A stretch of DNA of 64,000 nt from Comamonadaceae bacterium. GTDB lineage: Bacteria; Pseudomonadota; Gammaproteobacteria; Burkholderiales; Burkholderiaceae_C. The translations under genes were made by a program, and so were the position numbers. The notes below the pieces were generated by a model. It saw only the letters and a list, made by a program, of their open reading frames with translations, was not told where the DNA came from and searched no databases. The stretch lies in assembly GCA_947375135.1 (NCBI GenBank), contig CANCER010000006.1, forward strand, positions 96,764 to 160,763, given 5' to 3'. Shown in pieces: positions 31,344-39,600 of the stretch; the stretch's first letter is position 1; each line of letters starts with the position of its first letter.

Positions 31344-31387
31344 AAAAGTCCCGATAAACTGGCCCCTATTGTAGAAAGCCTGCCCCC

Positions 31388-32098
31388 ATGTCCGTCAAAG
31401 ACCTTCCTGCACAAGCCCGCCCGCGTGAAAAAATGCTCGCGCGCGGCCCGTCTGCCCTGAGCGACGCTGAGTTGCTGGCGCTGCTCCTGCGCACCGGCAT
31501 TGCCGGCAAAGGCGTGCTGCAGATGGCCGAAGAGCTGCTACAGATACAGGGCCATCAGGTGGCTGAAGGCACGCCTCGCGGCTTTGGGGGCTTTGCCGGA
31601 TTGCTCAACGCCACGCCGGATGACCTGAAAAAGGTCAAGGGCCTGGGGCCCGCCAAGCGCGCCGAGATACTGGCGGTGCTGGAACTGGCCCGGCGCGCCG
31701 TGGCCCAGCGCCTGCAGGAGCGCACCGTGCTGGCCGACCCGGGTGCGGTCAAACAATTTCTGCAGTTGCACCTGGTGCATCTCCGGCACGAAGTGTTCAT
31801 GGTGTGCTTTCTGGATGCCCAGAACAAACTGCTGCAAGCCGAGGAAATGTTCCGCGGCACGCTCAGCCAGACCAGCGTCTACCCGCGCGAGGTGGTGCTC
31901 AAAGCCCTGCACCACCACGCCGCTGCCGTGGTGCTGGCGCACAACCACCCCAGTGGCTCGGTACAACCGTCGCCCGCCGACCACGCACTGACGCTGACGC
32001 TGCGCTCTGCACTGGCCCTGGTGGATGTGCGGGTGCTGGACCACATCATCGTAGGGCCGGGCGAGGCCCTGTCCATGGCCGAAAAGGGCCTGCTGTGA
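31388..32098 (+). CDS. radC: RadC-family JAB/MPN-domain protein
   Basis: A 236-residue UPF0758 protein. The N-terminal helix-hairpin-helix-like part has [15 protein letters not shown] and [21 protein letters not shown]. The C-terminal JAMM metalloprotease-like motif is present as [18 protein letters not shown], with the zinc histidines and aspartate. Despite the name, a role in DNA repair is not established. Its TGA overlaps the GTG start of the following Smr gene. Confidence 0.93.
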   Translation: MSVKDLPAQARPREKMLARGPSALSDAELLALLLRTGIAGKGVLQMAEELLQIQGHQVAEGTPRGFGGFAGLLNATPDDLKKVKGLGPAKRAEILAVLELARRAVAQRLQERTVLADPGAVKQFLQLHLVHLRHEVFMVCFLDAQNKLLQAEEMFRGTLSQTSVYPREVVLKALHHHAAAVVLAHNHPSGSVQPSPADHALTLTLRSALALVDVRVLDHIIVGPGEALSMAEKGLL

Positions 32099-32742
32099 AA
32101 ATCACCTCGCTGGCCGATCTGAAGGCGGTCAAGAAAGAAATCGAAGCCCAGGCCGTGCGTGCGGCTGCGGTAGCGGCCCAGCGCGCGCTGGAGGCCAAAC
32201 AACTGGCAGCCCGGCGCAATCTGTTTCAAGCCGCAGTGGGCAAGGTGGCGCGCCTGCCGCACACCGAACTGGCCAACCTCAAGCCCGCGCCACCCAAGCC
32301 CATACCCAAACAGCAGCTCATGGACGACGCAGCCGCGCTGCAGGAAGCCCTTAGCGACGAAGTGGATGTCAGCAGTCTGCTGGAAACAGACGAACAGCTG
32401 AGCTTCAGGCGTTCCGGCGTGGGGCCTGACGTGACGCAAAAGCTGCGTCGCGGCAAGTGGTCCATCCAGCGCCAGGTGGATCTGCATGGACTGCGCAGCG
32501 ACGAAGCGCGGGAGGCGCTCACCGCCTTTATCCGGGAATCGCACCGGCAAGGCATCCGCTGCGTGCGCGTAGTCACCGGCAAAGGCCTGGGCTCGCCCGG
32601 CAAGGCCCCCGTGCTCAAGGACAAAGTACACCGCTGGCTGGTGCAAAAGGCCGAGGTAGTGGCCTTTGTGCAGGCCCCGCCCATGCAAGGCGGTGCCGGG
32701 GCGCTGGTGGTGCTGCTGCAGCCGGTGCGGGCGCTGGTATAG
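32095..32742 (+). CDS. Smr-domain protein
   Basis: A 215-residue protein with a charged helical N-terminus (residues 1-60) and a C-terminal Smr domain beginning near 125 ([19 protein letters not shown], then [13 protein letters not shown]). The DLHG and TGKG motifs are the conserved Smr residues, a fold tied to nuclease activity in MutS2 and ribosome-rescue factors. The start is a GTG at 32095 overlapping the radC stop (GTGA); a longer upstream extension lies inside radC. It is probably co-translated with radC and resembles the stand-alone YdaL/SmrA group. Confidence 0.9.
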   Translation: MKITSLADLKAVKKEIEAQAVRAAAVAAQRALEAKQLAARRNLFQAAVGKVARLPHTELANLKPAPPKPIPKQQLMDDAAALQEALSDEVDVSSLLETDEQLSFRRSGVGPDVTQKLRRGKWSIQRQVDLHGLRSDEAREALTAFIRESHRQGIRCVRVVTGKGLGSPGKAPVLKDKVHRWLVQKAEVVAFVQAPPMQGGAGALVVLLQPVRALV

Positions 32743-32754
32743 CGCCCTTCTTGC

Positions 32755-33594
32755 TTACTTGCCCGCGTTGGGGAAGAACAGCTGCTGTCCGTCGATCTTG
32801 TAGGACGCAATCACGCCCTGACCGGCCGGCGAAATCACCCAGTCCACGAATTTCTGCGCGTCTGCCACCTTCACATGCGGGTGCTTGGCCGGGTTCACCA
32901 CCATCACGCCATATTGGTTGAACAAGGCCTTGTCGCCCTCCACCAGCACGGCCAGATCGGCGCGGTTCTTGAAGCTCAGCCAGGTGCCACGGTCGGCCAA
33001 GACATAGGCGCCGGTGCTGGCTGCCATGTTCAGGGCCGGGCCCATGCCGCAACCACATTCCTTGTAGCCCGCGCCCTTGGATGCGCCCTCGCCCAGCGCC
33101 TTCCAGAAACGCAACTCGGCCGCATGGGTGCCACTCTTGTCGCCGCGCGAGATAAAGCCGGCATTGCTGGCGGCCACCTTTTTCAAGGCCTCCGCAATGG
33201 TGTTGCCTTTGAGTTTGGCCGGGTCCGCCACCGGGCCGATCAGCACAAAGTCGTTGTACATCACCGCAAAGCGCTTGACCGCAAAGCCCTCGGCCACCAC
33301 CTTTTCTTCGGCCACCTGGTCGTGCACGAACAGCACATCGGCGTCACCCCGGCGGCCCATGTCAATGGCCTGGCCGGTGCCGACGGCCACCACCTTCACA
33401 TCCACACCCGTAGCCTTCTTGAACTCGGGCAACAGATACGGGAACAGGCCCGACTGTTCGGTCGACGTGGTGGACGCCATGACAATGCTTTGCGCCTGCG
33501 CGCCCGCCACGAAACCGGCACTGCACAGCAGCGCCAGCAGCGTGACGCGGCGGCCCATAGAGGTGGAAGAAGCGGGGGATTGGTTCCATGTCAT
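32755..33594 (-). CDS. tupA: Tungstate ABC transporter substrate-binding protein
   Basis: A 279-residue periplasmic oxyanion receptor. A signal peptide (hydrophobic about residues 16-34, cleavage AQA-Q) precedes IVMASTTSTEQSGLFPYLLPEF, containing the TTST anion-binding motif of TupA. RGDKSGTHAAELRFWK is the second conserved element, and the protein has a C-terminal DWVISPAGQGVIASY. TupA proteins bind tungstate with high preference over molybdate. It is the last gene of the tupB-tupC-tupA operon (four-base overlap with tupC). The presence of a tungsten enzyme operon in the same window supports the assignment. Confidence 0.9.
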   Translation of the reverse strand: MTWNQSPASSTSMGRRVTLLALLCSAGFVAGAQAQSIVMASTTSTEQSGLFPYLLPEFKKATGVDVKVVAVGTGQAIDMGRRGDADVLFVHDQVAEEKVVAEGFAVKRFAVMYNDFVLIGPVADPAKLKGNTIAEALKKVAASNAGFISRGDKSGTHAAELRFWKALGEGASKGAGYKECGCGMGPALNMAASTGAYVLADRGTWLSFKNRADLAVLVEGDKALFNQYGVMVVNPAKHPHVKVADAQKFVDWVISPAGQGVIASYKIDGQQLFFPNAGK

Positions 33595-34328
33595 ACAAGT
33601 TCTCCTTTTACAAATGCATGGGCTTGCGGGTAACTGCGGGGCAGCAGGTCCAAGCCGAAAAAATCCTGCACCGGCAGATCCGCCAGCACACGGCCCTGTT
33701 CCAGATACACCACCCGGGTAGCCAGTCGTTTGACCTGGCCCAGGTTGTGGCTGGCAAAAACCAACGTCATGCTGGCGTCGCGCACAGCTATGTGCTGAAT
33801 CAGCGTCTCCACCTCGCGCTTGGCGTGCGGGTCCAGGCTGGAGGTCGGCTCGTCCAGCAGCAACACGCGCGGCTGCATCGCCCAGGCACGTGCCAGCGCC
33901 ACACGCTGCTGCTGCCCGCCCGACAGCTTGCGTGCCGGGCGCTGTGCGTGCTCCGCCAGGCCAAAACGGTGCAAGGCCTGCGCCGCTGCGTGCTTGGCAG
34001 CCGCCCAGCCCTGGCCGCGCAGCCACAGGCCCAGCGCCACATTGTTTTGTGCCGAAGTGCGCATCAGGTAGGGCCGTTGAAACACCATGGCCTGGCCCAG
34101 GCTGTCGTCGCGCTGCAGGCCACCGCTGCTGGGCGGCACCAGGCCGTGCAACAAGCGCAACAAGGTGCTCTTGCCGCAGCCATTGGCACCAATCAGGGCC
34201 ACACGCTCGCCTGCGGTAATGCGCAAATTGACATCGCTGAGTGCCGGCAGTGCCCGCGCACCCGCGCCGAAGCGCACGCCAGCCTGCTCCAGCACAAACA
34301 CCGCTTGCCTGGCCGCCGCAGTGCTCAT
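33591..34328 (-). CDS. tupC: Tungstate ABC transporter ATP-binding protein
   Basis: A 245-residue ATPase. Walker A is GANGCGKST, the signature is LSGGQQQRVALARA, and Walker B is LLLDEPTSSLD with H-loop ASHNLGQ. The ATG at 34328 (MSTAARQAV) overlaps the tupB stop by four bases; the same frame stays open far upstream through tupB, but that part does not look like a protein. It energises import through TupB. Confidence 0.9.
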   Translation of the reverse strand: MSTAAARQAVFVLEQAGVRFGAGARALPALSDVNLRITAGERVALIGANGCGKSTLLRLLHGLVPPSSGGLQRDDSLGQAMVFQRPYLMRTSAQNNVALGLWLRGQGWAAAKHAAAQALHRFGLAEHAQRPARKLSGGQQQRVALARAWAMQPRVLLLDEPTSSLDPHAKREVETLIQHIAVRDASMTLVFASHNLGQVKRLATRVVYLEQGRVLADLPVQDFFGLDLLPRSYPQAHAFVKGELV

Positions 34329-35065
34329 ACGCTGACCCCCAGTTGCGGCAGCGCACGGCTGACGCCCTCCTGCGTCTCGCGCCAGCGCCGCACGGCGGCC
34401 ACCAGCAGATTGAGCACCAGCACCACCAGCAACAAGACAATGCCCAGCCCCAGCGCCAGCGGCAAATCGCCCTTGCTGGTTTCCAGCGCAATCGCCGTGG
34501 TCATCACACGGGTAAAACCGTCGATGTTGCCGCCCACAATCATCACCGCCCCCACCTCGGACACGGCACGGCCAAAGGCGGCCAGCACCACGGTGAGCAG
34601 CGCATAGCGCTCGTCCCAGGCCAGCAGCACGCTGCGCAGCACTGCGCGGGCGCCCAGGGACTGCAGTTGCTCGCCATGCAGCGCCTCCGCGTCTTCCACC
34701 ACCTGGCGTGTGAGGGCGGTGACCACCGGCAACACCAGCAGGCCTTGCGCCAGCACCATGGCCTTGAAAGAAAACAGCCACCCCAGAAAGCCCAAGGGCC
34801 CGCTGCGAGACAGCAGCAGGTACACCACCAGCCCCACCACCACCGAGGGCACAGCCAAAAAGGTGTTGAGCAGAGCCAGCAGCGCGCCGCGCCCGGCAAA
34901 GCGGCTCACCCCCAGGGCCGCGCCCAGCACCAGGCCCAGCACGCAGGCAATCACCGAGGCCCAGGCGCTCACCCACAGAGAGCGCGCCACGATGGCCATC
35001 AGGTTCTGGTCCAGGGAAACAATCAGGTTCAGCGCGGTTGCAGCGCTGTCGGTAAAGCTCGTCAT
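34325..35065 (-). CDS. tupB: Tungstate ABC transporter permease
   Basis: A 246-residue inner-membrane permease with five or six hydrophobic segments. The EAA-like loop AFGRAVSEVGAVMIVGGNIDGFTRVM is the ATPase-contact motif seen in TupB/WtpB. It is the first gene of tupBCA and divergent from the regulator gene across a 50-base gap. The gene order B-C-A with the receptor last is somewhat unusual, as tupA is often first. Confidence 0.9.
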   Translation of the reverse strand: MTSFTDSAATALNLIVSLDQNLMAIVARSLWVSAWASVIACVLGLVLGAALGVSRFAGRGALLALLNTFLAVPSVVVGLVVYLLLSRSGPLGFLGWLFSFKAMVLAQGLLVLPVVTALTRQVVEDAEALHGEQLQSLGARAVLRSVLLAWDERYALLTVVLAAFGRAVSEVGAVMIVGGNIDGFTRVMTTAIALETSKGDLPLALGLGIVLLLVVLVLNLLVAAVRRWRETQEGVSRALPQLGVSV

Positions 35066-35115
35066 AACTTCAGGTATCGTAGTCGCAGCCCGATTCCCCT
35101 AACGTATGAAATTCT

Positions 35116-36228
35116 GTGCATAGGCTCCAGTTCCACTACACCCTTTCCCGCCAAAGCAGCCCGGCACTGGTGCGCAATCCGCTGATCGATCTGCTGCAGG
35201 CCGTGTCCATCCACGGGTCCATTTCAGCAGGTGCCCGCGCCCTGGGTTTGAGCTACCGGCACGTGTGGGGGGAGCTCAAGCGCTGGGAGCAGGAGTTGGG
35301 CAACGACTTGCTCATCTGGGAAAAAGGCCAGTCGGCCCGGCTGACCGAATTCGGCTCCAAGCTGATGTGGGCCGAAGGACAGGCCCAAGCCCGACTGGCG
35401 CCGCAAATCGAGGCCCTGCGCAGCGAACTGGAGCGCGCCTTTGCCGTCGCGTTCGACTCCCAAGCCCATGTGGTCACCCTGTACGCCAGCCACGACCATG
35501 CGCTGGGTGCACTGCGCGAGTTTGCGCTAAACAGCGAAGCCTGGTCTGCCGCCCACAGCCGCCTGCACCTGGACATCCGCTTCAGCGGCAGCGTGGATGC
35601 CATTCGCGCACTCAACGAAGGGCGCTGCGTGTTGGCCGGTTTTCACACTCTGCAAAACCCCCAGCAAGGCTCAGTGGCCGAAAAAATTTACAAGCCCCTG
35701 CTCAAGACCGGTCTACACAAGATCATCGGCTTTGCCACACGCACGCAGGGCCTGATGGTGGCAGCGGGCAATCCGCTGCACTTGCGCACCCTGCAGGACG
35801 TGCAGAACTGCGGGGCACGCTTTGTTAACCGCCCGCTGGGCGCCGGCACCCGCGTGGTGCTGGACGAGTTGCTGGCGCAAAGCGATTTGTCAGCGGCGCA
35901 GTTCCCCGGCTACGTGCACACCGAACCTTCGCACACGGCCGTGGCGCACGCCATAGCCGCCGGCACGGCCGATGTCGGCTTGGGGATCGAGGTGGCGGCA
36001 CGCGCCCATGGTCTGGACTTTGTGCCCCTGGTGGAGGAAAGCTACCACCTGGTCTGCCTGAAGTCCGCCCTGGACGACCCAGCCATCGTGGCACTCATGC
36101 TGCTGCTCAAAAGCCCGGCATGGCAAGCGCGACTCTCCAGCCTGCCGGGCTACGCGGCCTGGCAAAGCGGCGAGGTGCAGTCCCTGCGCCGCGTGCTGCC
36201 CTGGTGGGATTTCCCACGCAAGGGCTGA
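35116..36228 (+). CDS. Regulator with ModE/LysR-like HTH and periplasmic-binding-protein-like domain
   Basis: A 370-residue one-component regulator. Residues 20-95 resemble the ModE winged helix (GSISAGARALGLSYRHVWGELKRWEQELG). The rest (about 120-340) is a type 2 periplasmic-binding-like fold related to molybdate/tungstate receptors (FVNRPLGAGTRVVLDELL, HTAVAHAIAAGTADVGLGIE). It probably senses tungstate or a molybdenum/tungsten cofactor and controls the divergent tupBCA operon 50 bases away. The start is GTG 35116; a nearby ATG at 35106 is out of frame and ends after five codons. Specificity is inferred from context. Confidence 0.82.
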   Translation: MHRLQFHYTLSRQSSPALVRNPLIDLLQAVSIHGSISAGARALGLSYRHVWGELKRWEQELGNDLLIWEKGQSARLTEFGSKLMWAEGQAQARLAPQIEALRSELERAFAVAFDSQAHVVTLYASHDHALGALREFALNSEAWSAAHSRLHLDIRFSGSVDAIRALNEGRCVLAGFHTLQNPQQGSVAEKIYKPLLKTGLHKIIGFATRTQGLMVAAGNPLHLRTLQDVQNCGARFVNRPLGAGTRVVLDELLAQSDLSAAQFPGYVHTEPSHTAVAHAIAAGTADVGLGIEVAARAHGLDFVPLVEESYHLVCLKSALDDPAIVALMLLLKSPAWQARLSSLPGYAAWQSGEVQSLRRVLPWWDFPRKG

Positions 36229-36688
36229 CCCGATCGGGCTCGGTTCAGCGAGCCGGTTGCCCCTTCTTTTGCGGGTTGGAGCATTGTTCATTCAGTAACA
36301 ATTTCGCGACAGCGGCACGCGACCGGTGTCCCAAGCGGCTGCACCAGTCGAAATGCTTCAATCGACGTGCACACGCCAGAGACTGCGCAGTAATCGGATG
36401 TACCGCTGCGCTTTTTTGCCACTTCTCACCAAAAATGAGCATTTTTAGCAGTTTTATTTTAAAACTGACTTGAAACTTACATTCAACTTTTCAACCAATC
36501 GGTCAAAACGGTGCATATCTGGCACTTTTGCCATGTTTCACCGTCGTCGGATGCATTCTTTATTTGTAAGTAATTGCAAAATATGCTCACTGACAGAACC
36601 AAGCAGGTGAAGTCAGATACCGATTGACCGGGAAAGTCCTGCAGTCGGCATCCTTATATCAACGGTTGACTTTTTGCAGGGGATTCAT
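36229..36688 (+). promoter_or_regulatory. 460-base leader region upstream of the multicopper oxidase gene
   Basis: No convincing gene is present. The first part holds a GGCTCG/CGAGCC hairpin (36237-36254) followed by a loose T-rich stretch, a weak terminator for the regulator gene. From about 36410 the base composition becomes clearly AT-richer than the surroundings, as in promoter DNA. A short inverted repeat TGGCA-CTTT-TGCCA lies at about 36514-36528. AGGGGA just before ATG 36689 is the ribosome-binding site. No -35/-10 pair stands out. Confidence 0.5.
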
Positions 36689-39600
36689 ATGAAGACGATG
36701 AGCACAACGGGTAAGCATTCCAATTTGCGCCGCAGCCCTGTGGCGCATGCTTGCCTCACCTTTTCCATGTTGCTTGCAGCCGGTGCTGCACAAGCCGGCG
36801 CAGGCTGGGGTGACCATTTCGACGCATCGGGCAACCCGATCCGCGCACGTACCTACTATGCACACAGCCCCACGGGTGACCGCCTGTTGGCACCTTGCAT
36901 GGTGCCGTTCGCGGCAGACGGCACTTGCGCCACGATTGACCCGGTCGGCCTCAACGGCGCCGCACTGAAGTCCACTGGCGCTGCCCTGCGCAAGTTCATT
37001 GATCCGCTGCCCCGCATTGGCGCTGCCGGCGGCACCTTGTCTGACGGCACCACATCCAAGTACATCCCGCTGGCACAGTCCACCAAGTGGGTGGACGGCA
37101 ATGGCAACCAAACCACCGACGATTACTATGAAATCGCTGTGGTCGAGTACAAGGAAAAAATGCACTCGGATCTGAAGAATCCGACCACCCTGCGTGGCTA
37201 TGTGCAGATTTACCCCAAGACGGTGACGGCACCTGCAGGTGCTTTTGCGCTGACTTACCCTGACGGCTCCGCCATCAAATTTGACAACGGCAACCAGGTG
37301 TACGCCTACGCCAAGCCCCATTACCTGGGCCCGGCCATTGATGCGGTGCGCGGCACCCCGGTGCGCCTGAAGTTCTACAACTTCCTGCCCGTGGGCCACG
37401 CCGTGGTTACCAACGCATTGACCGGTGCCGTCACACGCAACGGCGACCTGTTTGTCCCCGTGGACACCACCCTGGCCGGCGCTGGCGTTGGCCCTGATGG
37501 CGTGACGAACTACACGCAAAACCGCGCCTTGATTCACATGCACGGTGGCGACACCCCCTGGATCAGCGACGGCACACCCCACCAGTGGATCACACCCGCT
37601 GGCGAGTCCGACCTGACCAACCCCGCTTCGGTGGCTGCAACCGCCAAGGCCAACGGTGGCGACCCGATCCACTACATCAAGGGTGACAGCCAGCAAAACG
37701 TGCCGGATATGCCCGCGCCCGAAGCCGGTGCCGCCACCTACTACTTCCCGAACAACCAGAGCGGCCGCATGATGTGGTACCACGACCACAGCTTTGGTCT
37801 GACCCGCCTGAACGTGTACGCCGGTGAAGCAGCTCCCTACATCCTGGAAGACAGCCGCCAAGACGCCATCCTGAACGCCACCAACGTGCCCGGCTTCCCG
37901 GATGCATCACGTACCCTGACCATGGTGATCCAGGACAAGACTTTTGTGCCTGCCGACATCGCTTTGCAAGACGGTTTGTGGAACAACAGCAATGCCAACC
38001 ACCCTGCTGACGGCAAGGTCACACCCAAGAACATCTGGGGCAGCGAGAGCGACATGTGGTACCCCCACGTGTACGAAATCAACCAGGACCCCAGCAACGG
38101 CCTGGACGGCACCAACGGCGTAGGCCGCTGGGACTGGGGCCCTTACTTCTGGCCTGTGTTCCCCTCCCTGTACAACATCCCCAGCGGCGCTGTGGATGAT
38201 GTGACCATCACGCCTGAAGCCTGGATGGATACACCCCTGGTCAACGGCGTGGCTTACCCCTACGCTGAAGTCGACCCCAAGGCGTACCGCCTGAAGATCT
38301 TGAACGCCGCCAACGACCGCATGTTCAACCTGAGCATGTTTGTGGCCGATGGCGTCGTGAGCCGCATCGACGTCAAGACACCGGGCACCGGTTACGCCGT
38401 GGGTGACAAGGTGATTGTTGCTGCACCCCCCGTGGGCACCGACACCACCACCGCACACGTCTCCAGCGTGAACGGAACCGGTGGCATCACAGGCATCGCC
38501 ATTGACAACGCGGGCTCCGGCTACGGTTTGTCGCCGAACATCCTGTCCGTCACATCCACGCATGGCGCCGGTTTTGTAGGCGCTACCGCGGCCGGCACCG
38601 AAGTCAAGATGGTCAACGCTGTGCCACAAGTCGCACAATCCACTCCAGCCTGTGGCGTCGACGCTGCCGGCAACGAATTGCCCCCAGGCCCAAGCAACCA
38701 ATGCTGGCCATCCGAGTGGCCCGCAGACGGACGCGATGGCGGCGTACCGGACCCACTGACGGCCGGCCCCTCCTGGCTGCAAATCGGCACCGAAGGCGGT
38801 CTGCTGCCCCAGGTTGCTGAAATCAATGCCAAGCCCATGGGCTTTGAATACAACCGCCGCAGCATCACGGTGCTGAACACCTTCACCTTTGGCCTGTTCC
38901 TGGGCAATGCAGAGCGTGCCGACACCGTGGTGGACTTCTCGCAGTTCGCCGGCAAGACCGTGATCGTGTACAACGATTCACCGGCACCTGTGCCCGCCTT
39001 CGACCCGCGCAACGACCATTGGACCGGCAAGCCCGACGAAAGCGCAGTGGGTAGCGTGGAAACACCACGCCCCGGCTTCGGCCCCAACACCCGTACGGTG
39101 ATGCAGTTCCGCGTGGCAGCCACCGCACCTGCGGCTCCCATCAATGTCGACACCCTGAACACCAAGCTGGCCCAGGCCTACGGTGCCACCCAGGAAGCGC
39201 CTATCGTTGCCCAGTCGGCATACAACCAGGCCTTCGGCAAAAACTACTCCGATGCGCCCAACGCAGCCACCGGCACCCGTGCTTTCGCCAACATCTTCAC
39301 CGGCTCCCTGCAGGAACCCACGCTGAAGTTCGTTCCCGGCGACAGCAACGGCATCTTCTCCAGCATTGAAGTGGTGAATGGCGGCACGGGCTACATGACG
39401 CCACCGGCCGTCACCGTCGGCGCACCCACTGCGCCCAACGGTGTGCAAGCCACTGCCTTCACCTCGCTGCGCGTCAGCCGCGTGGCAGTGACAGACCCGG
39501 GCTCCGGCTACATCGTTGCCCCGCTGGTGCGCTTCAGCAACCTGCCCATTACGGATAACAACGGCAACGCCGTCAATGACCCTGTCACCGGCCAGCCGCT

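Noticed and set aside
33591..34976. Longer 461-residue version of TupC
   Set aside because: The added part is out-of-frame tupB sequence; the ATG at 34328 with a four-base overlap gives the normal length.
36514..36528. TGGCAC...TTGC-like sigma-54 box before the oxidase gene
   Set aside because: Spacing is three bases too short; it is better read as a short inverted repeat.
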